Source: Cristatella mucedo
Lineage: Eukaryota > Bryozoa > Phylactolaemata > Cristatellidae
Direction of reading: 5' to 3'
Length of the DNA stretch: 64,000 nucleotides
Assembly (NCBI GenBank): GCA_009760855.2
Contig: WPIO01000005.1
Span: 2,341,001 to 2,405,000, forward strand
This document shows positions 1 to 12,329 of this stretch, piece after piece. How positions within the stretch are numbered: position 1 is the stretch's first letter; each line of letters opens with the position of its first letter. The position numbers were made by a program, and so were the translations under genes. The notes below the pieces were generated by a model, which saw nothing but the letters and a program-made list of their open reading frames with translations, did no database searches and was not told the DNA's origin.

Positions 1-1700
1 CCAGCCGCCGGTATCGTGCGAGCGCGCACTGCCTCAGCTCCTCCATCGACAACGCGCTGGCGCGATCGGATGCCTCGGTCTGACGTAGACCGGACGTACG
101 AGCGTGCTCGGGAGGCGGTTGCCGCGGCCGTGAGCTCCGCGGCAGCTACAGGCGTTCTCGGTAGTCTTGTGAGGCTCAGCTGTCGTCATCGTCAAGCGCC
201 GACTCTTTTCTTCCGGAAGTATCACGTTCTGTGCATGAGGGCTCACTCAACAGCCTCCTTTACATAGCGGTAGACGAGCCCTGGCGTCTATCGGTCAGTG
301 GCGATAGAGAATTGCACGAATCGATCCCACGACAGGGGGCATGTAGTTGGGGGCACCTTACCCCATAGGCTAAGACCAATACGCTTGCACACCTGTAGAA
401 GTGCGGTATAACTGGCAGGTTCCAGTCTCAGCACGGAATCGGCTACCATCAACAGTAAACGACGGCGACGCCGACTTCCCAGCGTCAAGCTGCCCACACC
501 AACTTCCGGCGGGTAACTTGACATCGGACTTGGCGCCCAGATGAGCCTCGCAGGTGGAAGCTTTTTTCTCGCTCGGCCTCTAGTCTGGCCAACCCCCTCG
601 GGGGGGGGGGGCTGTCGAGAGTAGCTTCGTCTGCGGGGACCGCGTCTGCCACGCCAGCTGGCGGCGGGCTACGTCGCCAAGAAATGTTTGCCAGAAGGAA
701 GGAAGGAAGGAAGGAAGGAAGGAAGGAAAGGCTCACGTTTTATCACGTTCGTCGAGTGCTTACCCTACCTACCGCTGTGGGGCCAGCGCTTGCAGCAAGG
801 AGCGTCGGAGCGATAGCGCTCCGACGTTCCTTCTCGAGGCTTAAGACGTACGCTCTCGCGCTATAAATTCTCTCCTTCGGTCCGCACTCAAAAGCGAAAT
901 GCGATTAGCCGGCGGGCTGCTTCGGATGCGAGGTGAGCAGGGGCGCCAGGACTCGGGCTTTCGCTTGACGAGCCGAGCACAGGTGGCTATAGTGAACTCC
1001 AATATTTCTTTGGCGGGCCGACGAGTACGGAGCCAAATCCGCTCTGCCAACCGGATGCTGAAGCAGAGACTTTTCAATCGTCCGATCATCCCGCCCCGGT
1101 GTGGGCACCCGGACGATCGGCTCAACGGCCTATCTAGAGGCAGGTCATGCGGGAGGGTACCGAGGCGGCTTAGCATTTGTCGTCATTCGTCATCTGGCTC
1201 TTTGATGACGCCCTGTTTCCATTGGGGTCGAAGTGTCTCCGCTTGAATTTCGTCAGCCTCAATTTACATCTTTAAGATCAGCCTAACGAGCGGTCTGCTG
1301 CACAAGGAGCGTGAGCATGAGTGTACAGGCCTTCGCCCCGTAAACCCTTATCTTAAATATCGGTCGGGATACGAGCTCATAAAGCAATAGCGCGGATGCG
1401 GCAAGAACCTGCTGTCGTGACGCACCGCCAGAGGTCAACACTGATCACTGGACCACGTCATCGCTGGGCCGCGAGATCGCTGGATTGCTGGACCGCGAGA
1501 TTGCTCGAGATTGCCGGTCTGGTGGATGAACATTCCACGGTAAGGGCAATATCATTCTTACCTACAATACCAAAATAATTTGCGTCTGATGCAAAGTCTT
1601 GACTCGCGTGCTGCAAATTTCGACTGATACATAAGGTGTAAGCACCGTCCGTTCGGATTCTTTCGGACCCCACCTGCTTAATTGCCGTTCAATAAGCGTT
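1..1700. other. CpG-rich left edge, no gene recognised
   Basis: High G+C and CpG in 1-1200, with overlapping frames on both strands (899-1246 plus, 841-1176 minus), none recognised. cgctataaattc at about 859-870 resembles a TATA box. Bases 3-83 can be read SRRYRASAHCLSSSIDNALA and on to a stop, which could be the end of an exon starting outside the window, but this is unsupported. Confidence 0.4.
694..729. repeat. GGAA tetranucleotide repeat
   Basis: About nine AAGG units. A G-run of 12 lies at 600-611 nearby. Confidence 0.95.
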
Positions 1701-1719
1701 GATTGTTCAAAGCGATTAG

Positions 1720-1848
1720 TTTGAAGGCACCATGCGATTAAATAACCCTAATTACCATAAAGCTTCTTGACAGTAAATGCAAAGCGCCTAGAAAGAGACT
1801 GAGTTATCTGGGGGCGCTTTATCAAGTGTATCATTATTATTAAAATAC
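1720..1848 (+). mobile_element. LINE F1 3' terminus
   Basis: A short 3' terminal piece: gcaaagcgcctagaaagaga, then ggggcgctttatcaagtg and an ATT-rich tail. The gcgcc...ggcgc pair forms the F1 terminal hairpin. No coding sequence. Confidence 0.75.
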
Positions 1849-2189
1849 TGCACAAATTAATATGAATCGGCAGCTAAACACAACAGTTATGCAACAACAA
1901 AATCATTTAAGATGTGATCGAAAAAGCCGCGGAGTTCTGCTTTCGAAGCCGAGCCATTGGTGCCGCATGGAAGCCAGTCTGCCAAATTATCGTTAAGAAA
2001 TTCTGATTTTCTGAGCAAATTGACGCTGTGTGCAAGCAGCAGGCCTCAGCTGTCTGCCTAGGCACTGCAAAGTAACCGTGCAAACGGCTTTACGTTCTCT
2101 TTTCTGGTTATATTAGTGACAGTTCTGCTCGGCTGTAGAATCTTCAATGTTTAGGCAAGTTTCTTAGGAGCCAGGCACAGCACCCACTT

Positions 2190-2295
2190 TGTCTTTGTGG
2201 ATTTGTGGAGTTACAGATGGATAAAATGTATTTGATTAGCAATAAGTTTTTTCTATAGCACCCCAAGAGAATCGAGTCTCAATTCACGCTCTCCA
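2190..2295. repeat. Worn F2 terminus and SINE-B/F1 tail remnants
   Basis: ttgtggagttacagatgg near 2203 resembles the F2 3' end. tagcaccccaagagaatcga and ctcaattcacgc at about 2258-2290 resemble the SINE-B or F1 tail read on the minus strand. Short and diverged. Confidence 0.4.
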
Positions 2296-3927
2296 CTACT
2301 TCCTGCACAAGAAGCAATAACCAAATAGTTCATGACAAGCATGATATCCTACATTGGCAGACATGCGGAAAACCCCAAGCATTAAGTGCAGACAAGCTTG
2401 CGAAAGCATATAAGAAAGTACTCAGGGCCTCTGGTCAGAAGGAACTCGAGTTATAAATATGTACTGAATCATCCAAAGGTAAGCACTCGAAGCACACAGG
2501 AAAGCAAATGTTTGGGATACCTAGGGGTACTGGGCAGTTGGAAACATAATTTCCTCTGATGCGTATACATATACAAGACGATTTAGCTTGTCATTTAGAA
2601 AGACTTGAGTGTAGGCCTCTTAGGATCCAATCTCCTAATCGCAGCCATGACGAGAGAGGCAAACAGGAGGGGGCTGGTTTCAAATCGTTTTCGGGCCAGC
2701 TAGAAAAGAACTTGCTCGGCGACTTGGTGCTTAACGGTCACCCATGTGCCTTCCTATGTTTGTCAGCCGTGCAACGTATAGGCTGGCCCCAGTGTTTGAT
2801 TAAAGTAATCCGTGTTAGCCGTGTCTGTCTCTGCAAATGGGTAGGCAGCATGTTAATACTCTTACCTCCTGCACTGCCAATGCATTCGAAATTCTTAGCA
2901 TACCTAATTTGGACTACAGGCCTCCCTAGTTCGTGTTTCCCAACCGGACTCAGAAGGTCTAGTGTTAGATTTAGGGGGCTCAAGTAAGCAATGCTTTTCT
3001 TTTTGAGTAACTGACATCAGATGAGATCATCTCCGAGAGCATGACACACGCAGGGTGATGGTAGAACGAGGAGATCAAGCAGTTTTCTATTAATGCATTG
3101 CACTGCTCTGCTCTACAACCGTCGGCCTTAGCTTGGGAAATGCCGAAAGTGCTGCCTTTCATCAATTGAGTGGAGAAACACGATATTCTAGAGCTAAGAG
3201 TCAGCAATAGCAGCACGTTAGCTTACGAAGATGTAGTCACCTAACTGGCAGCAGCATGTACACCTCCGTGAGGAAGTTCTGCCTGCCGGCCAGGAGCAGC
3301 CTGCTGCTAATCCAATATGGCATACCACTCTGGACAAACGCTACAGCTCTGCCTAGTCTGACGTGATTAGCCGATTGGTTTCCCGGACTACCGAGCTAAG
3401 GGGGCGGCACGATTACTACAGCTGACTGGTAATCCTATCCAAGCTTCTGAAGCCGACCAAGGTTTGCCACCAACCGGTTGCCCCTGCTGCTGGTGTTGAG
3501 CTTGTCAGTAAGTGGAGGTGGCCTCAGTGGCAGTAGCAGCAAAGCAACGAGAGGACCCTTCCTCCAAAATGCATTCGAGCAGCCATGTTACGGCTGTCAA
3601 GCAATCATTTTATCAATATATAACAGATTGACCCATAGGCCTCATATGTACAAGTGTGAACCCATCACGTTCTAGACATTGTCTCGACAGGGATACAGCT
3701 GCCGGGACTGCCGGGGCTTGCATTCGATGGCACCCTGAGCACACTGCCGAGGACAGCTGAAACGAAGTTGGCAGGCCCTGGTCTTGCCAGCGCTTCGTTG
3801 ACCTAGAAGCGAGCTTGGTATGCTACAGGGCTGCTATGGATCTAACGCCACTGAACACTTTTTAGCCTCGGGGTTTTCTACCACGGCCAGTTAGTTAGCC
3901 TCATTTGTGCCCCGGTTAAAGTCGATC
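2296..3927. other. No gene recognised
   Basis: Mixed composition. The 142-codon plus-strand frame at 2559-2987 has no recognisable motif, and an 81-codon minus-strand frame (2738-2983) overlaps its second half. No repeat terminus found. Confidence 0.4.
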
Positions 3928-3982
3928 GTGTGTGTGTGTGTGTGCGCGTGTGTGTGTGTGCGCGTGCGTGTGTGCGCGCGTG

Positions 3983-4030
<48 letters not shown>

Positions 4031-4058
4031 TGCACGCGTGTGTGTGTGTGTGCGTGCG

Positions 4059-4118
<60 letters not shown>

Positions 4119-4139
4119 TGCACGCGTGTGTGTGTGTGC

Positions 4140-4195
<56 letters not shown>

Positions 4196-4204
4196 CTGTG
4201 TGTG
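3928..4204. repeat. GT/GC dinucleotide repeat with duplicated palindrome
   Basis: 277 bp of alternating purine-pyrimidine GT with GC interruptions. The 12-bp palindrome CGCGTGCACGCG occurs at 4027-4038 and again at 4115-4126, 88 bp apart in similar contexts, so a block of the tract was duplicated. It gives long false open frames of Cys-Val or His-Thr in several frames. Confidence 0.95.
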
Positions 4205-5085
4205 TACAATAGCAGCAGTACGGTTGTGAGCAGAATCCAGAATCCAGAATCCGGTATCCCAGGAATTCACACCGCAGTCGGTGAGGATCGGCAAGCATCA
4301 CTTTAGCACACAAGCAAGCATGTCGACCAAGCAGCAGTGGCAGCGAGGCGCAGCGAGTCTTGCCTTTTTTGCAGTTGTCCAACGGCGTCGACGGGTACCG
4401 GGCAGCTTTGTTTCGTTCACGGTGATGCAGAGCGACGACACGCCGACAACTCGAGTTTCGCAGTGGATGTGAAGTGCCTGTGAATGCAAGCGAGCCGAGC
4501 TGACGTCCGAAGGGGGAGGCTCGGAGAGCAATAAAAACGCTGTCTCGGCAGTGCAGCCTTCGATCAATGCAGCTGGTTATATAATACATCAATCTGGCCT
4601 TCACAATCAGGCAGATCAAAGAAAGACAGCTTAGAGAGCTCGATTGGCTGGGACAATACCCGGCTGCACACAATGCTGAGCGGCAGAGGCCGACAATGGC
4701 ACGCTCTGTGGTGGCAAGCAGCAGCTTAAAGATGCCCAGTGGGCTGTTCAGCAGAGCAGCAGGAGGTAAATCCATTATCGCTAGCTGTCGGTCGTCAGCA
4801 GCTGGGCTGCTGCTGTGGTGGCTTCATTGTTGGCTGCTCGACAAAGGTCGCGAGGCAATGGTGCACGGCTACCTGAGAGGTCTTTCCTAGTGGCTCACAG
4901 AACAGTGCCTGCTCTCAAGCCCAACAAAAGGCCGACAATCAGGCCAGCAGGCTAACGTGTCAGCCTTTACGTGGCAGAGATAATAGAGCTGCCTATGGGC
5001 TTTACCACGCACTAGCCTAGTCTGCTTATGGTTTGGCTATCGATGATCGCAGCAGGCACCGACGCCAGACAACCACGGACTAGGT

Positions 5086-5275
5086 CGGTGGTTCTCAACC
5101 TGTGGGTCGCGACCCCTTTGGGGGTCGAACGACCCTTTTCACGCGGTGGCCTAAGACCATCGGAAAACGCATTTCCACATTTTGCAAACAATAATTCTAT
5201 GGTTGGGGGGGGGGTCGCAACAACATGAGGAACTGTATTAAAGGGTCGCGGCATTAGGAAGATTAAGAGCCGCTG
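5086..5275. mobile_element. SPIN/URR1-like hAT miniature element, copy 1
   Basis: 190 bp with terminal inverted repeats: left CGGTGGTTCTCAACC, right ending AAGAGCCGCTG. It is flanked by imperfect 8-bp target duplications gactaggt / tactagat (6 of 8). Internal blocks GGGTCGCGACCCCTTTGG, GTCGAACGACCC and AGGGTCGCGGCATTAGGAAG match from memory the non-autonomous SPIN/URR1 family (hAT-Charlie group) of rodents, bats and other tetrapods. It has no coding capacity. The middle is deleted relative to copy 2. Confidence 0.8.
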
Positions 5276-5280
5276 TACTA

Positions 5281-5480
5281 GATGCCTGATGGTGGCAGCA
5301 GCACCAGCCGCAGCAGCAGCAGCACCAGCCACAGCAGCAGCAGCAGCAGCCCAATAGTAGCAGCTGCAGTAGCAGTAGCAACTACAGCAGCAGCAGCAAC
5401 CGAAGCAGTAGCCAACCCAGCAGCAGCTGGTGCATGAGCAGCAGCAGAATCACCAACAGCAACAGCTGCCGCAGCAGCAT
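5281..5480. repeat. GCA/CAG trinucleotide-rich stretch
   Basis: Irregular GCA/CAG/CCA triplets for about 200 bp starting next to the SPIN-like element. Each frame has stops within 25 codons, so it is not a protein repeat. Confidence 0.85.
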
Positions 5481-5565
5481 CGTGAGATGAAGTCTGATGG
5501 CTATCGCATGTGCATCAAAGGCTGCTTAGTCTTTGATTGCTCTGTAGAAAACTCTGCTGTTTAAA
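5475..5565 (+). mobile_element. LINE F2 3' fragment interrupted by SINE-A
   Basis: gtgagatgaagtctgatggc through ctctgtagaaaactctgct corresponds to the F2 3' region of the other copies. SINE-A follows immediately, and F2-like terminal sequence (ctgtggagtcacggtccgtg, acactacatta) resumes after it at about 5745-5785. Confidence 0.65.
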
Positions 5566-5566
5566 A

Positions 5567-5745
5567 CCCACCGTAATAGCTCACCAGGTAAGGCTGTTGC
5601 TTTTCACGACCTCGGCTCCGAGGTCGTGGGTTCGAATCCTGCGGTGGGCGATCCTTTATCGCCACTGCAAGCGGCAGTGATAGCCGTAAAGGCTCTTCTG
5701 TCGCTATACAAAAAGAGGCTGTTAAATCAGCTAGCACTTAGTCCT
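5567..5745 (+). mobile_element. SINE-A copy with tRNA-like head
   Basis: 5567-5648 is tRNA-like: the acceptor halves CCCACCG and CGGTGGG are perfectly complementary, there is an A-box region (tagctcaccaggtaaggc), a long variable-arm hairpin gacctcgg / ccgaggtc, and the B box GGTTCGAATCC. The long variable arm suggests a Leu/Ser-type ancestor. A body follows (gcgatcctttatcgccactg; ggctgttaaatcagct) that is shared with the copy at 43236-43411. A repeat, not a working tRNA gene, because the body is shared and the anticodon arm is poor. Confidence 0.75.
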
Positions 5746-5810
5746 TGGGGCTCTGTGGAGTCACGGTCCGTGATACACTACATTACCAGCAACAACAGCA
5801 GCAGCACTCA

Positions 5811-8800
5811 GAAGTGGACGGGGCTGTGCAATGCAGAGCGGTAGGCCAACCCTAATAGAAGCACATCAGCTGTAAGCAGTGTTCCTGTTCATTCAAAGTT
5901 TGAAAATGCAATTGCTGTTCTTGCATTTGGTACTAGTTTTGACCTCGCCTGACTGAGAAGTTGCTACAAGGATAACGTTAACCTCTACCAAGATATCATA
6001 GCCAGGCCTATAAACTGCCGTCTACTGTGGTGTAGGGAAAAGGAGACTTCACGCAATAGCAAAGCAGCCGTGAGCTGTTATAAAGAGGTTTCTTCACCTA
6101 CTATGCTGCAATTTCCTGAAGCCACAGCCACTGTATAACAGTCATAGAAAGGTTACTTTCGCATTGTAAACTAAGGTTGCTGGTTAGAACAAGCAGAAAT
6201 GAGCCTGCCAACATTAAACAGCCTGCCTTTGTGGGGGAAGGGGGGAGTGAGATCAAAGTTACTGAGTATATGAATCAGCTGGAACTGCTTGGCAATTGAT
6301 TTTTATGCTATTTGTGAATGCAAAACCTACATGAATTGTACATTTGTTGTCTCATAAATTATACGATCAGATGCAAAAGAGCAAATTTTTATCGTTTTAT
6401 TGTCTTTGTACTAGATATGCCGATTGCCCTTATGATGCAATGGCATTGCTTACTAAAACAACATCTGCAATTGCAAACACTATCAGACGTCGTAATAACT
6501 GAACGACAAAAGGGCAAGGAGGGGATTGTATGGAGACGGGTATGCCTGATCAAAAGAGATATTTAGGAGAAGCACAGGTACCGTGATGTTCTCAAAAGCA
6601 GAATTACCCTTTGATATTACTTACATCAGCCGTTCGACCATGCTCCGGTGCCTTTAAGTGTAATAGTCTGTGCTCTTATTACTTGTCAGACACATTGAAA
6701 GATGAAAGGCTTCTCTACAACTTGATTGTTAATCTGTGGTACAAAAGCTAATAGCGATGACCAAGAGCAATGGAATTACTTGTGCCATCCTGGTGTGGTT
6801 TTAGGTACATGGAAAAAGTAGCGACTGCTATATGTGCTATATACAGATAGGTATGTATGTATGTATGTATGCATGTATTTATATTTGCACAAAATTCATG
6901 ACAGTGCTGCTGCACATCCCAATACACCTATACACACTAGCATATATTTACTCAATGCATACTCGCATATCCGCTAGGATATGCGATAGTTGCGGTGTGG
7001 AAAACCTCTTTGGCTCTCCAAGTTCTCCTTGCTTAAAATCATTTACCGACAGAGTCGGTGAGGGTTTTGCATCTACAGTCCAATTGAAGTCATAACTGTG
7101 GGTACCTTGTGAGGTGACTAGGGGGGGGAGTCACTTTTGAGCTAATAAATTCATCGAATTTGCACAACACTACAAAGCCAAGTGAGCTTTGAGACCACCA
7201 TAGAAAGGCACGGAGTTGCAAGGTTTTGCTCCCGGGAAACGGGTAATGTCTCAGACTGTAACAGTATGTGGACAGTATGTACAACATGTAGACAGGCCAT
7301 AAGCCTACTCCAAGAACAAAACGGCTTGCTTATAGAAAAAAATTAGGTAACTCTACGAAATCAAACGCGGGTTTAAATATACTGGCGCTGATCAGAGATC
7401 TACGTCTCTTAACTCTCACATTTGAAATCTTTCGTGGCTTCAAATTTCGCGACAACTTAGGGTCAACGAGTGCTACTACGTGAGAGCATGGAACCCAAAC
7501 GATAGCTATACGGTCGAGCTCAGGTGGGACCGCCAGCTTCAAGACATCTGATTGGCCCACAGAGAAGATGCTCAAATGCTCATTTCCATATCTTTGCAAA
7601 GCCCCCCCTAAGAGCCTCTAACTACTGAATCTCAGTCTGATGCAGTTTGTGTGGCTACTTCAGTCACGTGAGCGTTAGGAAGCAGTCCATCGTCAGCTGG
7701 TAAACGAAGCATGGCCATAACAGATAGCTAGCTTACCACTTGGCCGGATGTAAATGTTATCATGATTTCTAAATCAAAGACACTACTATCAGGATACAGA
7801 GGCCGCAAAGGCTCACAAACATTGGCGAGGGCTCACCTAACCGTTCGCTTTTCCTCCTTTACTGGTGTCCCAGAATAGCTAACATGATGCCTAGTCCTTA
7901 ACCATTGCTTTAATTTTGATTCCTTCACCAGCTATTAATATTTACGCCATTGTGGCTGTGAGTGAGCGACTCGTAAGTGCCAACGAGACAAGTCTGTCTA
8001 CAGCCGACATTCTGACCTTTTGAGCCATCGAAGTGTACATGGTCAGACAGAAGTGAGCTTAGGCCTATCGCAAATGCAGTCAACTGTATTTATCGTTGGG
8101 TGTCATTAATGTCTGGGTGGACGTACGGTCTAGGTACACCAAAGATTGGACGCTTCAAGACCAAAACTGATTCTTGAATTGGGATCAAGAGGGCCTACTA
8201 CATGTTAGCTAGCTTGCCTTGAATCGCTTTTGACGAGTAAAGCTCCAATGTGTATGGGGGGAGGCTGTTCAGCCTGATCTTTATCTGGCTCTGTCACCAG
8301 TATCATACTGCTTCACCTATAGTTACCTAGGAAATTTTACTGCATGACAGCTTAACAGCTATTCAATTTATGTCTGTTGGGTTACAACTTGGTTTGGACG
8401 TCGTCGTCAGTCCATCCGAGATACAGTTCAGCAGCAGGACCCAGTCTTTCGAGGAAGTTTACAATAAATCGCTAGACCGATGGGCAAGCATGCAAGTTAA
8501 TGAACTGAGCCAGGTCTAAATATACTATATAGTTACTCTGACTATACAGTAATCTTACAATATATTTATATGTAATTATAAAATATATATACATATAGAT
8601 GCAGATAAATAAATAAATATATACACAGGCAAATAAATAACTAAATAAATATGTAAATAAATAAATACATGTATTAATATATAGTTGCCCGGATGAGCGA
8701 TAATCGTCACGCTAGCTCAATTGAAAGGTTTGAAATCAAAGGTACTCCAGTGCGAAGGAGATTGTATAGGAAGCTCACGAAAAGCGCCGAAAGCAAAGCC

Positions 8801-9152
8801 GCCATGTCGGCAAAGCAAAGCCGCCATGTCGGCGAAATGCATCGTCGCTAGCTAGCTAGTAGGCGATAAAACACCTTTTTTGTCAGGTCAGGCGACGAGC
8901 TGCGGCTGCTATCAATTCTAACTGCTCACATTCTGGGCTTACTGTCGAGGCGATTGTGCAAACTATAAATCTATACTGGAGACAGCTAGCTTGGTATACT
9001 GCCAGGAAAGGCCAGGAACATCTGTACTTGCTCCTCTGTTTGGCAACTACTGCACGTGCCGTGAGAAGTCACGAAGTCTTCGATGAAAGCTAATAAAATG
9101 AAATCGTGGGAGCAAGGCACTTGATCGTAATAAGGAACTACACCGAAAGTTG
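5811..9152. other. No gene recognised
   Basis: Frames are all under 90 codons and unrecognised. A G-run (7122-7129) and a C-run (7603-7609) face each other about 480 bp apart, in a weak inverted-repeat arrangement. AT-rich repeat at 8515-8690. Confidence 0.4.
8515..8690. repeat. AT-rich tract with AAAT/TATA repeats
   Basis: Irregular (AAAT)n and (TA)n. Followed at 8792-8835 by two tandem copies of a 22-bp unit agcaaagccgccatgtcggc(aa). Confidence 0.85.
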
Positions 9153-9840
9153 GTAAATAATAATATTAATTTTAATAGGCCTGTTCTTAAAGCGCCCTAA
9201 GAGAACCTAATCTGTATCAAGGTCCTTTACAACACACTGCAAGAGAATCAGTATCCGAAGTTTAGTGACATGCACGGTATCAAGCATGTAAAAGAACGTA
9301 GGCATCGTGGTCAGGCTGCTGCTGTTAGTAAGACTCTGGCTACTAACGTGCACTGAATCATGCACAGTTACGCTTACAGAGCACACAAAAAAAGAAAAAA
9401 GACAGGTTTACTATGGAGAACAAGCTGGTCGGAATAGATATGTCTTGAGCTGAGACTTGAAGTATGCGAGGTCATTGCAGGTAGTGACCGTATTGAGAAG
9501 CGTGTTCCATGCTTTTGGCACATACGAGCTGAAGGTTCGATCACCTCAAGATTTCAACTTACTGCAACATCGTTAAACATGAGGATAGGTTAGTGTGAGA
9601 GTACACATGAGGAGCAAGGAGGCTGGATAGGTAGGCTGTTGTTTGCAAGCGAAACGACGTGTTAGCCAGACTGAGGATCACGAAATCAATTGGATGCTTA
9701 ATAGGGAGCCAATGAAGCTCAAACAGATGTTGGGTGACGTGGCAGCTACATCGTTGACGACAGACAAGATGCTCATGTGTCTTGAATAGGTTTTAGACGA
9801 TTAAAAAAATATTAGGCTGATTTAGCATGCTCATTTATGT
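9153..9840 (-). mobile_element. LINE F1 3' fragment, decayed
   Basis: Tail and hairpin (aaagcgccctaagagaacct, aatctgtatcaaggtccttt) near 9195-9235. The C-terminal region follows on the minus strand (ggcacatacgagctgaaggt; gggagccaatgaagctcaaa; cagacaagatgctc). Frames are broken. The sequence around 9365-9410 seems to be an unrelated A-rich insertion or slippage. Confidence 0.7.
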
Positions 9841-10139
9841 AGCTGCAGAAGAGCCCTCCTTGTTATAATCGCCGTTTGCAGTGGTCAATGCAGAATCGAC
9901 CGCTAATGGACTCAAACCCACGAGCGGGGCCGTACAGAGTGAGTATCTAACCCATGGGCAAAGCCCTAGGGGCGTTAAGGGCATAGGCTAGAAGCCTGAA
10001 TAAAGGGAGTTGTAGCAATGTGTACGGGATATCATGAATGCATAAACTAGTTCGGCTGTCATCCCCTTGTCGAAGCAGCCCTATTTTTGGCAATTTTCCT
10101 CAGCGAAAAGCAACCTTGATCGCATTTCTTGATTTCGCT

Positions 10140-10265
10140 ATTTGCTGCAAACAATTCGATCGTGCTTTCTTTGCAGCGCATATTAAGTGCCTAGAAAGAG
10201 ATTAAGTTCTCTGAGGGTGCTATATCAAATGTGTTATTATTATTGTAATTAAATACTACTACGTA
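10140..10265 (+). mobile_element. LINE F1 3' terminus
   Basis: The F1 3' end: attaagtgcctagaaagaga, ttctctgagggtgctatatc and a TTATTATT tail. No coding sequence. Confidence 0.75.
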
Positions 10266-12329
10266 GTCAAGCTTCTCCAGCCTATATGAGTACGAATTAA
10301 GGGCAATGGAATTGCATGCTGTGAATGAGCTGAATGTATATTAATGAGATAACGCCGAGGTCAGCATGAGCTCGAGACAGCCCCACTCGCAGCCAGCCTG
10401 ACTGCACTCAGGGATTTCGTGTCATTGTTCGAGACTCGCTTACAATTTATTTATGCTCGCTCGCATGGCCTCGGCGTCAGCACTTTCGGCCATAACCACA
10501 TGTGTATTAAAGAATGAGTAATTTAGGATTGATGAAGAGCTCAAGCTAAAGCGGGACTCCATTGTTGACAGACTTTCGATGCCGGCATTTTGAAAGCAGT
10601 CTTAGATTGCAGTGAATCGATCCCGTCCAGCAGCGAGCCCGACTGGAGCTGACAGCACCACCTCGGCGGTCCACTCCGTATGCGTATTCAGAGTGTCTCA
10701 TTGTCTCGCTGTACGCCGTTTGGTCGTTCTAAGCCAATACCGTCGCGCACATTATGGTCTAGGCATCGCCTGTGCATGAGCGTCACTTAGTCAAACGCCC
10801 TGCCCAACCAAGCCGAGGAGCCTCAAAAGCACCTCAGTTGTCTCGGTCTTCCGGCTCTCGCTATCTGAGTGCAAGCGCCACATCTGGCCCTAGCTGCAGT
10901 CGCTTATTCTGACCGTCTTGCATCCGCACTCTTGTTTGGCTACACATGTGCCTCTAGGAATAGCTTGCATGGCGATCTGGTAAAGAGGCATTTCGCTGGC
11001 CGTTTGGTTAATCGTGGACCATCATGTTGAGTGATGGATAGGTTTTCGAGAACTTACCCCGGATTGTCCGAAGTGTCACTTAGGCACTACAAATAGCGCT
11101 GTCGTAGTTGGTTCCAATTTACGGTCGAGAGGTCATAGTGCAGGACGGATTTGAACCTCAGACCACATGGTCCAAAATCTGCTTATTAACATACGATTTG
11201 GTATTTTCGGACTCTGCTTTGCTTCAGAGGCTACAGGTCGAGAGAAGTCAGCCTCAGCTATTGGTCTTAGTTGGGATCGTTACTCCAGATGGCATTCGTC
11301 ACAGCCGAAGTAGGCAGCTAGTCTTTGACCCGCCTCGGTACTAGCTTTTGATCTAAGTGTAAGGCTGGAATGCGAAGAGGCAGGGTACCTCAAGAAGGCG
11401 TGAGGCTGTGTGGCTCACGTGATCCTCGGCAATGTGCTACTTGGAGGTCCGCAGAACGAGAGGGCAACCCAATAAGCAGTCTCCGAGCAGCCCGGTAGAA
11501 GTTTTGCTAAGGTCAAATGTTGTAACTACAAGTAACTCAAATGGCTTACGATAAGCAAAAAGATGAGTGTCTTTTTGACAAGCTTGATGAGTAGGCGTTC
11601 AACGGCAGATACCCAGGCGCTGACTTACTTAGGGTGGGATTTTGTATTAACTCAGCATCCTCGTTTAACGGCTTAATTTATGATGCCCAATTCATCAGAA
11701 GAAACTCGCTCTATATGCACTTTGCGTTCAAGAAATAGTGAGCCATATTGCCTTCTGCTTGCGCATTTCTATCTCCGCAACTATTCATTGTAACTATGGA
11801 ATTTAAAAAAGTGGAAGATTAGTGGCCAACTGCAATCGCTAGCAGATTGAACGACCGCTTTTACCCTATAAGGGGCCACCAATATGCTCCCCTGTTTAGC
11901 CAGCCTTAGGGTGGTGGTTGTAAACTAATTCGGCTATTTAAGGCTTAACAACATATGTTCTTACCAGCTTGACTGTGATTAATCGTGTGATAAAGATCAC
12001 CAAAAATACAGGACCATGGAGATGTTGGTTCAGTGTTGAGGCTGCAGCGCTGCATACTAGAAGGATTGTGAGCAGCTGAGGCTACTCCAAGTAGTACATG
12101 TCGCATCCCTACTTTTGATGTTACAGGTAGTGAAAAGTCAGTTGCAAATAAGATCAATTCTAAAAATGGCCATTGAAATGACCGTTTTTGGCTTGCTTAA
12201 ATAGCACAGTCTGGAACGGGGACTCGAAACTGTCCGCAAGTTCGGGCACAAGTTGTCGACCTGTGAAGGATGCCTAATGAAATGTATCGTGTTGTGTTGT
12301 CAAAACAAACCAACTTGGCAAGTGGTTCC
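10266..12329. other. No gene recognised
   Basis: No frame above 80 codons. No gag, protease or reverse transcriptase motif was seen upstream of the Gypsy integrase fragment. Confidence 0.4.

Noticed and set aside
3-83. C-terminal end of a gene entering from the left
   Set aside because: Only 27 codons, no motif, and the region is CpG-rich with few stops by chance.
841-1246. Overlapping frames of 111 (minus) and 115 (plus) codons
   Set aside because: CpG-rich DNA has few stops in any frame; neither product shows a known domain, and both look compositionally random.
3878-4775. Open frames of up to 294 codons with Cys-Val or His-Thr repeats
   Set aside because: They are translations of the GT/CA dinucleotide repeat, open in several frames on both strands, with no motif outside the repeat.
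5567-5648. Functional tRNA gene
   Set aside because: The acceptor stem is perfect, but the anticodon arm is poor and the same head plus body recurs at 43236-43411, so it is a SINE.
7118-7612. Miniature transposon bounded by facing G-run and C-run
   Set aside because: The ends match only through homopolymer runs and no target duplication was found.
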